From assembly GCA_024195585.1 (NCBI GenBank), contig SWBL01000292.1:1-64000 (forward strand): DNA of 64,000 nucleotides, read 5' to 3'. This DNA is from Aureobasidium sp. EXF-3400 (taxonomy: Eukaryota; Ascomycota; Dothideomycetes; Dothideales; Saccotheciaceae). The first letter of the stretch is position 1. Each line of letters begins with the position of its first letter. Below the pieces are notes generated by a model, which saw only the letters and a program-made list of their open reading frames with translations, was not told the DNA's origin and made no database searches. A program made the position numbers and the translations under genes. Shown here one piece after another: positions 1 through 10,675 of the stretch.

Positions 1-1
1 C

Positions 2-667
2 TTCGCTGATTTGGCCACCGTCGCCATTGCCTACGATAACGCTCACTCTGAGCAGCGTCCCGTCGAGTGGCAGCTTCCCAAGATTTGGATCATCTCCGTC
101 ATTCTCGGTGTCCTTCTCGCTACCGGTACCTGGATCATCCGTGGCACTCTCTTCCTTGAGCGTGGTGGTATCGTCCAGAACTTCGGTTCCGTCCAGGAGA
201 TTCTCTTCCTTGAGGTTGCTCTTACTGAGAACTGGCTCATCTTCGTCACCCGTGGTGGCAAGACCTTCCCCAACTGGCAGCTCATCCTCGCCATTCTCGG
301 TGTCGACGCTCTCGCCACTATTTTCTGTCTCTTCGGTTGGTTGTCTGGCAACCCCCAGAACACTTCCCCTCCTTCCGCCTTCTTCAAGAACGAGCGTCTC
401 GATGGCTGGACCGACATTGTCACCGTCGTTGTCGTCTGGGCTTACTCCATTGGTATCACCATTATCATCGCCATTGTTTACTTCCTCCTTAACCAGATCA
501 CTTGGCTTAACAACCTTGGTCGCAAGGACCGTAACCAGCACGACACCAAGATGGAGAACATCATCGCTGCTCTCTCCAAGGTCGCTCTCATCCACGACAA
601 GGACGAAGTCACCGGCGGCGACCGCTGGGTCCTTGGTACCAAGCAAGAGGATGATGATGAGGATTAG
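2..667 (+). CDS. Plasma-membrane H+-ATPase, C-terminal part (5' end outside window)
   Basis: This is the last ~221 residues of a P3A-type proton pump, which exports H+ across the plasma membrane and energises nutrient uptake. The frame is open from the left edge, so the gene starts outside the window. Visible are FADLATVAIAYDNA, typical of the end of the catalytic part, then the C-terminal membrane segments (IWIISVILGVLLATG, LILAILGVDALATIF, TVVVVWAYSIGITIII). The cytosolic tail NIIAALSKVALIHDKDE..RWVLG ends in an acidic EDDDED run. Classical fungal PMA1 pumps end in a QRVSTQHE-type regulatory tail with phosphorylatable Ser/Thr. That motif is absent here, so this may be a second pump class rather than the PMA1 orthologue. 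No intron is seen in this part. Family assignment is secure; the paralogue class is inference. Confidence 0.95.
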   Translation, partial: FADLATVAIAYDNAHSEQRPVEWQLPKIWIISVILGVLLATGTWIIRGTLFLERGGIVQNFGSVQEILFLEVALTENWLIFVTRGGKTFPNWQLILAILGVDALATIFCLFGWLSGNPQNTSPPSAFFKNERLDGWTDIVTVVVVWAYSIGITIIIAIVYFLLNQITWLNNLGRKDRNQHDTKMENIIAALSKVALIHDKDEVTGGDRWVLGTKQEDDDED

Positions 668-3586
668 ATCATGCTTTGATCCTCAATTCATGCGCCGGAG
701 TTTTTACTAATTTTTATTTTCCTTTTTCTTCTATACATGTGTCTATAACACGCCCTCTGCTTGTAGAATAACGCGGAGTAATACACCAAACAAAAAGATT
801 TTCAAAAAAAATATACCATGTGCCTTCTCATTGTGCCTCTTGTGATTGTTTTGACAGTTTTGCTAGCAATTTCCTCAAACAAAACCAGTTGTTGATCAAA
901 TTTAACAAAGTCATGGTCAGCAACGTTCAGTGCCCACTTGGTTCCAATTGCGATCAACGCGAAACCAACAAGGGGACCTTGATTCTTTGACGATGGGGGC
1001 ATCGGATCGACCACCATCGAACAGAAAAATGAAACACCGCAACGAAAAATTTTCGCGTTCCTTCGTCGGCGACGGCGAGTCGGCGTTTCGCAATTTGCTT
1101 GGCTCAGTGGGCTGCCGCAGAGCTCGACGAGCCGACCAATCTTGTCTCTCCGCGAAGACGACTTATCGTTACGAAACAAGAATTAGAGGTGTCCCGCACA
1201 AAAACTGATAAAAGGGTGTGTGCTTGTGGATTGTGGATGGGCCCCATGGAGAGGAAGGCTGGAACGACATCAGCCCCGTGGAGTTATTTGTGGGCTGCTG
1301 ACGGCCTTACTTCGTAGTCTTTGACAAAAGATCATGTCGACCCTTAAGCAAGCAGGGTCGAGGCCGAAACATGACACGATGGGTTTGCCCTTCTTTCTTA
1401 CACACGGGAAGTAGTTCAATCGGAATCAAGGGCCTCGTACCAAAGATCGGCCAGACCGACGTTCGCAAGGCACACGAGCTTTCACTGTTCGTATCACCGT
1501 ATGTTTTCAACACCATCATCGAAACCACTCTTCTCGTCAAGTTTCAATGTCAATTGTGGAACTTTAAGTTGCTTAACCAGATTAAGTAGCATCAAAAGTA
1601 AAATGGTCAGTTGAAGGTTTCAACCATCCATAGCCGCGAAACTCTGCAAAACTTGACACAAGATGTGAGTAGCGGATAAGTCCCCGGACCGGTCATTTCT
1701 CGTCCCAAGCAGATACTATAGATCGTTCTTGGTTGCTTGTCGGTCTTGTTCATCGAGATCGTCTTGTCATACAGACTTGGCCTTTGTTCTGGTTTAAGAC
1801 GAGGCATTTTCTGGCAATTTGTTGGTCTTCTGGCTTGAGTTCTCGATGCCCAGACCCTTTACGCACGCAGAGGCGCCTCGGGAGACTACTGCAAAGAATG
1901 GTCATACCAAACACGGGCCGACGCCCAGGAAAGGAAAAAAGCCATGCGAGAGGGTGAGAGCCCCAACCACCCACAAAAACCATGTCCAGCTTTGGGCTTG
2001 AGCTTTTGACTTTCTCTGACTCCATTCCCGGACATAACTTTATGGTTCTGTTCCACCTTTGGAGATGTCTGTTGGCTGGGCGCTGCTGGTTTGTTTCCGC
2101 ATGCAAGCCAGATGCCTAGACATTCGCACCTGCATCCCCCAACCTCTTCTCTCCGCAAGAGGCTGTAACACACTTTTCCGCATGCATTGGCATGCGAAAC
2201 GAGTAATGGGACATGCATCATCTCCAACCTCGTCCTCCACTTTTGTGTGATCTGCCGGACATTGTTGAGGATGCGGAGAGGTCGGTATGGCGGCCGAAGG
2301 GAAAGCTTCTTGGCTGCGACTGACCAGAGTCTTGGAAGGGTTGCTCCCAACTTCACTTTGTCTCAAGGACGTACGAGTTCGACCTTTGTACTTTGGAGTC
2401 CTTGCTTGACTTTCTTGTCGCGGGTATCATAATTCGCTGCTCCTACACCGTGCTTCGATCTTGAGTGTCTGTTGGAATGCAGATAATGGTCATGACTATG
2501 AACGACGTCTGCTAAACAGGTCAAGTATACAGAAAAGACCGGTTTGGACAACATTTTCTCTGGTCTCGTGATCCTGTGCTCTGATGTTCTTTTAAGGGCA
2601 AACCTCACTGCACCGAGAAGTGAGTGTCACGCGACATGTGACAGGCACACGACAAGTGTCTTCACCATACAACATCCTCATGCACACTTAACATGCTCGA
2701 GAGACACATACGAGCATTGATGCGAGTCCATGCAAACATCTCTTGCAGCTAGAGAGAGGACGATAGGATCACTCACGGGTCACAGACACCCTCTTTGCTC
2801 GCTTATGAGCAAGGATCTCGAATCTACAAAGATGACATTCATCGACTCTCTCACCGATAATTGCCCACCACTCGTACACAGCCAGTAATTCAACACAGAG
2901 GCGACCATCTCACTGATCAGAAATGTCCAACCATATCGCAAATGCGGCCTAACTACCTTTGTTGAGCCTGCTTGAATCCGTCCCAGGAGCACAAGCTCTT
3001 TGCAGATCGACGAGTTGTTCGTTGAGTGAGCATACATCCATCTCAGCCAAGCATCACGATTTTGGGCTCCCGGTATCTCGCTTTGTGACATTTGTGCATG
3101 CTAGCATCAAGATACATGATTGGATCTGAAAAACGTGGAACGACCATCGAATTCCTGATGGCCACGACTCTGATCTTGTTGAGGCGATGATTGCTCCATC
3201 CTCATCAACACGTAAGTTACCAGAAGATTGGACGCCATCACGATTTTCTTCTATCAACAGCATTTACGTTATAAGTTGCGATCGAAAGACACGAATTTGC
3301 GAAGTTGCTTCAATTGAGTGTGATGGTCTTGAAGTGGTAGGTCCACTTGCAACTGCTGTGATTGGCTACATATGGTCACATACTCCACAAGTCCCCACGA
3401 TGTTGACTTTATCAACGACTGATCATGCCATCCATTTACATCAACTCTCCTCTCTTGTAAGTTAGCCATGTAAGCTGTGTTGAGATTCAGAATCTCCTCG
3501 TCGTTCAGCATGTCAAAAAGCCCAAGGATCGCACTTTCCGTCCTTGCTTCTTTCCATACTCTCTCGTCAACGAGGAAAGAACAACC
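668..3586. other. Gene-free stretch of 2.9 kb
   Basis: The first ~130 bases are the probable 3' UTR of the proton pump (A-rich around 775-815). The rest holds only short, mutually overlapping open frames on both strands, without family signatures or coding-like composition. The last ~60 bases before 3587 are pyrimidine-rich, as in many fungal core promoters. I see no RNA gene or mobile element. Confidence 0.6.
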
Positions 3587-4858
3587 ATGGCGAATAATTT
3601 CATGTTGAAGCTTCTCATTATCTTCTTTGGGTGCCTAAATTTCTTTGGTGCTGTTGCACAAATATCCAAGAAGCCAGACGCTGCTTCTTCAGCCCTCCAA
3701 GATGGCGGATATCAAGCGAGCACCCTTCTTACCTTTGTTATCAACAAGGTCGATATTGTTCCCCACGATCTCGACGCTTCCAATGCTCAATTCCAACCTG
3801 CTGCCAACACCACCGACGACCTCGCCGAGATGGACAACGATGAAGTCCTCTCCGACGCTGAAGAAGAAGATGATGACGATGAATCCCTTGAGCTTATGGA
3901 CGCCAACGTCACCGACACTGGAGATGTTGCTATGAGCAGCGCTTCGAAAGGAGGCAAGCGATTGAAAGCCAGGCTGGTCCGCTACCACAAAGCCGAATGC
4001 GAGAAGAAGAGGCATCCCCGCAAAGGCAAGAAGATGAAGGAGGGCAAGTGCCATAGGTTGGACAAAAACCACTTCAAGTCTTACGAATTCTGCATCGGCA
4101 AGCAGAAGAAAGACAAGAAGGGCAAAGATGACGACGATGACGACGACGAATCCGATATTCCATCGGGATGTAGGATGATGATATTTTTCGACAAAAAGTG
4201 TAAAGATGAAGCTTCCAGCACCAATGCTGAGGAATCCTGCAAGGACATCGGCGAGGAAGGCATTGACGACGACGACGATGATGACGACAAAGACGACAGA
4301 AAGCTGCACGCCAGTGACTTGATGGGAAAGAAGGGCAAGGGGCCAAAGTACAAGAGTGCAAAGTTCCTCTGCGATGGTGTCGATACTTCTGAAAACACCA
4401 AAAAGACCGAGACCGAGGACGATTACTACGTTACGACCTCTGTCTCCTCACAACCCGTCCGTGTCGTCGACCCTACTGGCTCGTATTCAAAGTCGTACAC
4501 TCCATCTTCCATCACCGCCACCCGATCAACAAAGTCGGCCACTTGCAAGACTGGGTCTGCAGACACGACTGCCACCGCGGTCGATGAGAAAGATCCTGAC
4601 GATGACGATGACGATGACGACGACGATGAGAAGGAAGGTGACGACAAAGAAGATGATGATAAGGAAGATGACAAGGAAGACGATGACGAGGACAAGGAGA
4701 TCAGCTCCACCGCATCCCAAAATACCAAGACCAAGAAACACAAGACCAAGTCCCACAAGTCCAAGACGCACACCAAATCCAAGAAACACCACTCAAAGAC
4801 ACGGAGCATCAGTGCCACACAGTCTGCACAGGCTACCAGCGACAGTCAAAGCCCATGA
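3587..4858 (+). CDS. Secreted cysteine-containing protein with poly-Asp and Lys-rich tracts, function unknown
   Basis: Single-exon 423-residue protein; the start sits in a good context (ACAACCATGG). Residues 1-25 form a signal peptide with likely cleavage after AVA. The mature part has eight cysteines (138, 155, 169, 195, 205, 218, 262, 320) spaced as in small fungal secreted proteins (C..GKCHRLDKNHFKSYEFC..GCRMMIFFDKKC..SC..C). Pure aspartate runs interrupt this scaffold: about 7 at 181-187, 8 at 227-234 and 10 at 338-347, followed by DDKED-type repeats to about 370. The tail (380-405) is a KTKKHKTKSHK-like basic region. Two N-glycosylation sequons lie at 74 and 107. The Asp runs mix GAC and GAT, so the tract is not merely a DNA microsatellite. 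Metal binding or a cell-wall role is plausible but unproven. I do not recognise the family. Confidence 0.85.
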   Translation: MANNFMLKLLIIFFGCLNFFGAVAQISKKPDAASSALQDGGYQASTLLTFVINKVDIVPHDLDASNAQFQPAANTTDDLAEMDNDEVLSDAEEEDDDDESLELMDANVTDTGDVAMSSASKGGKRLKARLVRYHKAECEKKRHPRKGKKMKEGKCHRLDKNHFKSYEFCIGKQKKDKKGKDDDDDDDESDIPSGCRMMIFFDKKCKDEASSTNAEESCKDIGEEGIDDDDDDDDKDDRKLHASDLMGKKGKGPKYKSAKFLCDGVDTSENTKKTETEDDYYVTTSVSSQPVRVVDPTGSYSKSYTPSSITATRSTKSATCKTGSADTTATAVDEKDPDDDDDDDDDDEKEGDDKEDDDKEDDKEDDDEDKEISSTASQNTKTKKHKTKSHKSKTHTKSKKHHSKTRSISATQSAQATSDSQSP

Positions 4859-5301
4859 TGACCTTAACTCCATGTTCTGGTCACTTCAGCTATGTATACT
4901 ACTGCTCAGGATGCACTTTCCTTCATATCACCCCATCCTTCTCATCTCGAAATACTCAACGTTCATTGATTATCACGAATTACAACTCCTTCTATCTATC
5001 GCCCACAAAAAACAAATAGTCAGCATATAGAAACAAAGTCTTACCATGATGATTTACTTTCTGTGTCACCACCCTCGTCGTTCACCGACATGTGCAACTA
5101 CAGTAAAGTTCCTTTTTGTCAGACATGCATCCTTTGCAAGTCATCGCAAGCTTATGATTCCTTCTTTTCAACGGAGCCCATAAGTCGACTGTTGTTGAAA
5201 GCCATCCATTTACATGCCTTTGACACGAGAGTAACCACGGCACTATGAATGATCAACGATGTTGGTCCATGCTCTGATTACTACATCATCTATATATCTC
5301 A
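4859..5301. other. Convergent intergenic region
   Basis: The 3' flanks of the poly-Asp secreted protein (+) and AXL2 (-) meet here. It is AT-leaning with no open frame longer than about 61 codons and no repeat that I can see. Confidence 0.6.
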
Positions 5302-8300
5302 TCAGATAAACCTCACACTGCTGGCATTAGATGTCGAAGCCGCCAACGTGCCCTTAGGTATACTTCGATCTTGTGCCGCATCCTCAACAACGAGATCCTC
5401 CCACGCATCATCATCATCCATAGGCTGACTTTTAGCAGCATTGGATCCTTCGATTTCAGCCATCGAGCTACTGATCCTGTTCCCTGCTTCCACTTGCACC
5501 AGACTCTTTCTTCCGCGCATGTGTCTCGCACCGCTGAAACTGTCGTTGCTGACTAGTTTGCTCAAACGGTCTTCGCTTTTGTTTTCCTTGTCATCGTCTG
5601 AGGAGGCTGAGGTCTTTAATCTCTGCCTGCGACCCTTGATGCCTGATGCACTGACACCAGTAAGCGTGACCCGCACTGGTGATGGCGATCTTGAAGCTAA
5701 GTTGCCGGAACTATTGCGGTTGAGTCTTTCGGCCCATCTGCGCCGTGCAGCTTCTCGGCTGTTGCTGGTGGTGCGGAGCACACTGCTGGGTGGTGGTGTA
5801 GGTGAGGCTTCTCCTGGGCGTACCCAAGTGCGTTGGTGCCGTGGTAGCTCCATCTCGAGGGCGTATTCGGCGTATTGTGCTGCTGCTCTTGCGTCTGAGT
5901 TGTCGCGGGAAAGTGAGCTGCTGGTGTCGGTAGTTGTCCAGTTGTCTGTTATATTTGCCGGAGGTAGCGTTGGGCTGTTGTTACTGGTACCACGAACAGG
6001 AGATGGTGTGATGGCTCGTGGGAGACCAGGTGGGAAGATGTGTGGGCCTGAGACTAAGCGGCGAGGATTGCGAGCTGGTGGCTCAAGGAGTGATGAAGAG
6101 GTTGTTTGTCGGCGTACGCTGGGACTGCCTTTGATTGAGCCGAGATTACCGTAGAGCAGCATGTTTGAGGAGCGCCGCGATGATGCAAAAAGGACTGGAC
6201 TTATGACACCGCTGCTCGCTCGGTTGCGGATAAATGACTGTCGTTTCTCAGCTAGAGGCCGTCGGTCTATGACACTTTCAGTCTGGCTGACTAGACGGAT
6301 GCTGCGACGCTTCTCTGCTTCTGTCAAAGAACGCCGCTTTTCCGTGCCTGCGGGCAGTATGGAACTCATCAATGCTGAATTTCTGTTGGAGTTCGGTTCC
6401 AGATAGTCTGATGATTTGGCCGAGAGTATGCTGGTTCCATGTATGTTGAGAGAACCTCGGCTACTTCGATCTTTTGTGATAGAGAAAGTGCTACTCAACC
6501 GGCTCTTTCTGTTTGGACGATGTATCACGGTGCCCCTTGTAGTTATGCCCAAACCTGGATGCCAGCTTTTGATCAACCTCGAAGCACGTTTGCTAGGAGA
6601 AAGCCTTCCAAATTCTGACAACCTTTGGCGAGAACCTCGACTGTTTTGCCTTGCTAATTCTGTAGCTGCAGAATAGCTATGATGTGGCGTATGTGTTGTA
6701 CCTGACGCTCGGCCCCATACTGGAATGTTTGAGTCTGCCTGTATCGCTGCTTCCCCATCTCCAAGCGAGCTGACTACAGACAACTTGCTTTGGCGAGCAT
6801 CTCTTCCTCCAAGGAAATGGCGTGGTTTCATAGGTGGTTGCATTGCCGTTGGCAGATCGAGGTCTATCTGTGGGGGCTCTTCTGCTGAGTGCTTGACAGG
6901 TGATCCAATATATTTCTCTTCGTCATGAACCCCTTCTGCGACCATAGGTGCTTGGTCGCCATAGGGCAGGACCGGCCTGATCGCACTTTTTTCTATCTTC
7001 TTGCGAGGTTCTTTTCTCCTGCGGCGACAACATAACATTGCGACGGCAAAGAACAGAGCTAGAACTGCCAAACAGCCAATGACGATGCCCACTATGATAC
7101 CCGCTGTCATACTCTCGTCTTTTGATTTTGCAGGCAAGGCCGTGGTAGAGGGAGAGGTAGTCGTGGTAGGGCTGGTTGTAGTGCTCGAACGTGTGTGAGA
7201 GGTTGCTGCGGCGGCCGCTGCTTTCAAGTTGATGTACAATGTCTGGGTCTCTGACTTTGAGCCTGAAGAAGCAGTTAAGGTGATCATGTTTGCTGAAGCC
7301 TTAGCTGTGGTGGGCGGAAAGCCTTGAAGCTGGCATTTGCCGGCATCATACTGCAGCCAGGATGAGGCAGAACCGACATCAACGCTAAGATTAATGTTGT
7401 TCTGAGACAACAAAGATGGAGACAAAGTGTAGCTGAATGCTATTCCAGCTGTTGCAGTCAGATTCCCTATTTCATCGTCGAACAGTGATGCATTCGCCGT
7501 GCGAAGAAGAATGTTTTTGACTGCTATATCTCCAAATGTGTCTGTGACAGTGATGGATATGCTTTTTGTTCCAAAATCTTGCGGAGGTATTCCTGTCAAC
7601 TCAAGAGAATCGTTCTGGAAGGTAAGCCAATCTGGCGCCTCTGCGACGACTTTCTGCAGTTGGCTACTAGTAACTTGTTGACCATTGATGCGTAGCTGGT
7701 CCAGAAAAGGTCCCAGTGTAATTGTTGTTCCTGGCACGACCGTGTTGTTTTCTGTCTGGGGATTGAACGCTAGCTGATTGCTGCTAATGAGTAAGCTGAA
7801 CGTTGTTGTTGCTCCTGCAAAACCAGCGACATCGGATGCGATGAAGTCGATACCATATGTCTGAGAGCCTGTAATCAATACAGGAGTCATGCCCCAGAAC
7901 GTCAGAGAGCTGCTGTCGAATTTGAGCCAGGAGGGAAGTGGTGTTCGATTGGCCATTGTGGCATAGTAAGTCTGAATAGTGCCAGGATTGCCAAACAGGT
8001 TATTCGAGAACGTGATTGCAAATGCGGTGGATGGTTGCAACATCAAGGTTGTTGGGCCTGCCAAGGGCCCTGATCTTGCCAGATCCGCTGAGATATTACC
8101 TGCCAGAACCGGAGGGCTATTGCTTGCTACCACCAGAGTACAACTCATATCCACCGAGCCGTCGTTATCGGTTGCCACGATTCTGAAGACGTTCGGACCG
8201 GTATTGCCTTGACCAGGTGTGCCATACAACGTCCGTGTCGTGCTCTCTAGATTTAACCAAGCAGGGGCATTCGCCAGGCTATACACCAACGCACTGCCAT

Positions 8301-8451
8301 CACCGGACACGAAAGTCGTAGGGGCTAATTGAAAGACGTAGGCTTCGTTTGCTCGTGCGAGGGTCGGTACTTGCGAGTTGAATGGAAACGTGACTTGTGG
8401 CAACGCTGACACCAATGTGTGAAAGAGCACCGAGAAGAGTAAGCCGCGCAT
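5302..8451 (-). CDS. AXL2: Axl2-like transmembrane polarity protein with cadherin-like repeats
   Basis: Intronless, 1049 residues. A signal peptide (1-17) is followed by about four dystroglycan/cadherin-like Ig modules over residues 18-410. Each carries the recurring pattern of aromatic Y/F-x-L, then PxWL and a GTP/GMTP/GIPP turn (e.g. NAPAWLNLESTTRTLYGTP). A Ser/Thr-rich stalk leads to one transmembrane helix near 450-472 (AGIIVGIVIGCLAVLALFF) flanked by CCRRRRKEPRKK. The cytoplasmic tail is ~575 residues, Ser/Arg-rich and probably disordered and phosphorylated. This layout matches Axl2/Bud10, which in yeast marks axial bud sites and recruits septins and the Cdc42 module. In filamentous fungi it supports septation or conidiation. 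It lies head-to-head with EFM6 across about 0.9 kb. The family call is strong, though the tail is poorly conserved. Confidence 0.9.
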   Translation of the reverse strand: MRGLLFSVLFHTLVSALPQVTFPFNSQVPTLARANEAYVFQLAPTTFVSGDGSALVYSLANAPAWLNLESTTRTLYGTPGQGNTGPNVFRIVATDNDGSVDMSCTLVVASNSPPVLAGNISADLARSGPLAGPTTLMLQPSTAFAITFSNNLFGNPGTIQTYYATMANRTPLPSWLKFDSSSLTFWGMTPVLITGSQTYGIDFIASDVAGFAGATTTFSLLISSNQLAFNPQTENNTVVPGTTITLGPFLDQLRINGQQVTSSQLQKVVAEAPDWLTFQNDSLELTGIPPQDFGTKSISITVTDTFGDIAVKNILLRTANASLFDDEIGNLTATAGIAFSYTLSPSLLSQNNINLSVDVGSASSWLQYDAGKCQLQGFPPTTAKASANMITLTASSGSKSETQTLYINLKAAAAAATSHTRSSTTTSPTTTTSPSTTALPAKSKDESMTAGIIVGIVIGCLAVLALFFAVAMLCCRRRRKEPRKKIEKSAIRPVLPYGDQAPMVAEGVHDEEKYIGSPVKHSAEEPPQIDLDLPTAMQPPMKPRHFLGGRDARQSKLSVVSSLGDGEAAIQADSNIPVWGRASGTTHTPHHSYSAATELARQNSRGSRQRLSEFGRLSPSKRASRLIKSWHPGLGITTRGTVIHRPNRKSRLSSTFSITKDRSSRGSLNIHGTSILSAKSSDYLEPNSNRNSALMSSILPAGTEKRRSLTEAEKRRSIRLVSQTESVIDRRPLAEKRQSFIRNRASSGVISPVLFASSRRSSNMLLYGNLGSIKGSPSVRRQTTSSSLLEPPARNPRRLVSGPHIFPPGLPRAITPSPVRGTSNNSPTLPPANITDNWTTTDTSSSLSRDNSDARAAAQYAEYALEMELPRHQRTWVRPGEASPTPPPSSVLRTTSNSREAARRRWAERLNRNSSGNLASRSPSPVRVTLTGVSASGIKGRRQRLKTSASSDDDKENKSEDRLSKLVSNDSFSGARHMRGRKSLVQVEAGNRISSSMAEIEGSNAAKSQPMDDDDAWEDLVVEDAAQDRSIPKGTLAASTSNASSVRFI

Positions 8452-9361
8452 CGTGCTACAGGCTTCTGCGTTTCGCTCGAGGCCGTGGCAGTCTGCGCGT
8501 AGATGTGAACAGCGTTTGACGTTGGTTGCAGGTCAAAACCTGTTGTGCAGAAAGCGATATTCTGGCCGCACGAGCGAAGGAAAATGTGCATCCCTTCAGA
8601 AATCATCCGTACAGCCACCACAGACGCTCTGACGCGAGAAGACGTGTATAGCGATTGCATCTTGACGTGGCCTTGCCTGCTAGTTGGAGGAATGATTTTC
8701 TGAAGAATGGATGAGGGTGGGCTGGAATCTATGTGCTGGGAAGCAAGGGATTGTGTGAGTGACACCACACCCGTAGATTTTCTGGCAAAGACTGTTCCCC
8801 CTCGTATTAGTCAAGTGATCTATCGGATAGCTAATGTCAGTTTGTTCATATCGTCAACTTGTTGTGATGGTTGGTATATTTGTGTCTTGTTTGGCTAGAT
8901 CCGCCGGAGTCGATTTGAGTGGATGGGTGACATACGACTAATGTCAAGGCCATTGTTCTCGTATCGATACCATCCCGAGACACATGCCTACCTGGTTGAG
9001 GAATGTTGTTGTATGTATACCAAGACAAGAATACAGGTCGACTAGCATCAGAGCAGGTGTCAGTTTCGGAGCAGCTGTGGCAATCGGACTGCAAGTGGAT
9101 ATCATTGCAGTTCGATAGACCATACTTGAGTATATCACCATCGAATACATCTATGCCAAAGGTAAGAACAAGAACAGAAGCCGACAGAGTCCTCAACCGG
9201 CAGTCGCGTGCAAGCTCCCACAGCAAAAGGGTCTAGAAGCAAACAGCCTCGGCAACTCTAGCCTATACTTTCCGCGCTTCATCACTGCCATCCCAAAAAC
9301 TTACTGATGGCAAACATATCCCCCTTACACCACACAATCATATACCACCAAATCTCTCACA
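8452..9361. other. Divergent promoter region AXL2 / EFM6
   Basis: Spacer of 910 bases between two divergent starts. It has no supported gene; the open frames on either strand stay below 150 codons and lack family motifs. It presumably carries both promoters and leaders. Confidence 0.6.
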
Positions 9362-10237
9362 ATGACACTATCTGACGACGAAAGAGATGGCGTTTTCGAC
9401 ATCGATGAAGAGCTCGTGCCAGTACGAGAGCTCAAGCAAGCTGGCGTCATGGAAGTGGATTTTGAGGGCATGCTAAAGACACCCCTGAGGTTGGAAGAAG
9501 ATCTCAGGGAGGGGTGTGGTGGCATGTTGTGGCCTGCTGGTATGGTTATGGCAAAGTACTTGATCAGGCAGGATAAAGATCTGTTCAAGGATAAGACGGT
9601 GTGAGTGTGATGCCAAGACATGATGGTACATGTGGATGATCATGCTGACAAAGATCTTAGAGTTGAATTGGGTGCTGGAGGTGGTTTGGTTGGGTGAGTT
9701 GGATCAATTTCGACATAAATGATCGGATTGACTGACAGAGATGTTTTGTTGTGATCAGTCTCGCCGTTGCTCTAGGCTTTCAACTCGACCATCCCCTACA
9801 TCTTACAGATCAAATCCCCATGCTCGCCTTGATGCAACGCAACATTGCTCTCAACAACCTCCAAGACCAAGTCAAAGCATCGATATACGACTGGGGTGAG
9901 TCTGTTCCGGAAGGGATACCTCAACACCCAGACATCATTCTCGCAGCCGAATGTGTCTACTTTGAGCCCGCATTCCCTCTTTTGCAACAGACTATGAAGG
10001 ATTTGATTGGACCGAACACGATCTGCTACTTCTGCTTCAAGAAACGCAGAAGAGCAGACATGAACTTTGTCAAAGTCATGAAGAAGATGTTCACGGTCGA
10101 GCCCGTTGAAGATGATCCTGACAAACCGACGTGGTCGAGAGAGAATCTTCATTTGTGAGTTGAGTCCAAACATAACCTTGAAAATGCACTAACACCGATG
10201 AAGCTTCAAGGTCACTCTGAAGCAGAAGAAGGCATGA
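9362..10237 (+). CDS. EFM6: Protein-lysine N-methyltransferase (EFM6-like)
   Basis: Four exons: 9362-9600, 9661-9693, 9759-10154, 10204-10237; they join to 233 codons. All introns have GTGAGT donors and lengths of 49-65 nt. The product is a small class I (seven-beta-strand) SAM-dependent methyltransferase of the METTL21/EFM family, which modifies lysines on translation factors; yeast Efm6 modifies eEF1A. The N-terminal part has GGMLWPAGMVMAKYL. Motif I, VVELGAGGGLVGLAVA, is assembled across both splice junctions of the 33-nt exon 2, which supports the model. LTDQ marks the acidic SAM-binding strand, and AAECVYFEP corresponds to the catalytic-loop (D/E)xxY motif. The length fits the family. 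The exact substrate is inferred from similarity, so the symbol is less certain than the enzyme class. Confidence 0.85.
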
Positions 10238-10675
10238 GCACGGGACTGGCCCAATACCACAATCCAAGAGGCTTGAAGATACCAATCAACACCGACCGAG
10301 ATTCAGGACCGTCTGTACAAAACAGCATGTCGACACGGCTACGGACCATACTTCGAGCAGGAGAGACACACTAAGACTGGTGGACAGCAAAGGACCTGTC
10401 TTCCCAGAGCCAACAGCGGAAGACAGGAAAAGTACAACCGAGCATAGCATACACAGGAAAGTACAAAGAGAAAGCGTATAGTATTCATATCATATCAACA
10501 TACATCTCCCATCCACATCATAAACATCATAAAAAAGCGTCAATCCCATAAATCAGACATCCTCACCTCTTATAACCTCAACAACCACGCTCATGCCTCA
10601 ACCTCATTCTCCTCCCCTCATCATTGTCTTCTCTTACACAACTCCTCTGACGTCCCTATACCCAAACCTCAACCC
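10238..10675. other. Intergenic region (convergent)
   Basis: 3' flank of the methyltransferase followed by A/C-rich sequence (about 10480-10590). No gene or repeat is supported. Confidence 0.5.

Noticed and set aside
1750..2366. Three overlapping minus-strand frames of 108-156 codons
   Set aside because: They overlap one another in different frames, have no family motifs or shared codon bias, and no plausible splice joins make a longer protein.
3689..4818. Long antisense frames across the poly-Asp gene (3689-4309 and 4426-4818) with runs of Val/Ile/Ser
   Set aside because: They are the reverse complement of GAC/GAT runs; the sense strand has a signal peptide, ordered cysteines and a good start context.
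5441..6928. Plus-strand frames inside AXL2
   Set aside because: Shadow frames of an intact 1049-residue gene with a recognisable domain layout; no independent motifs.
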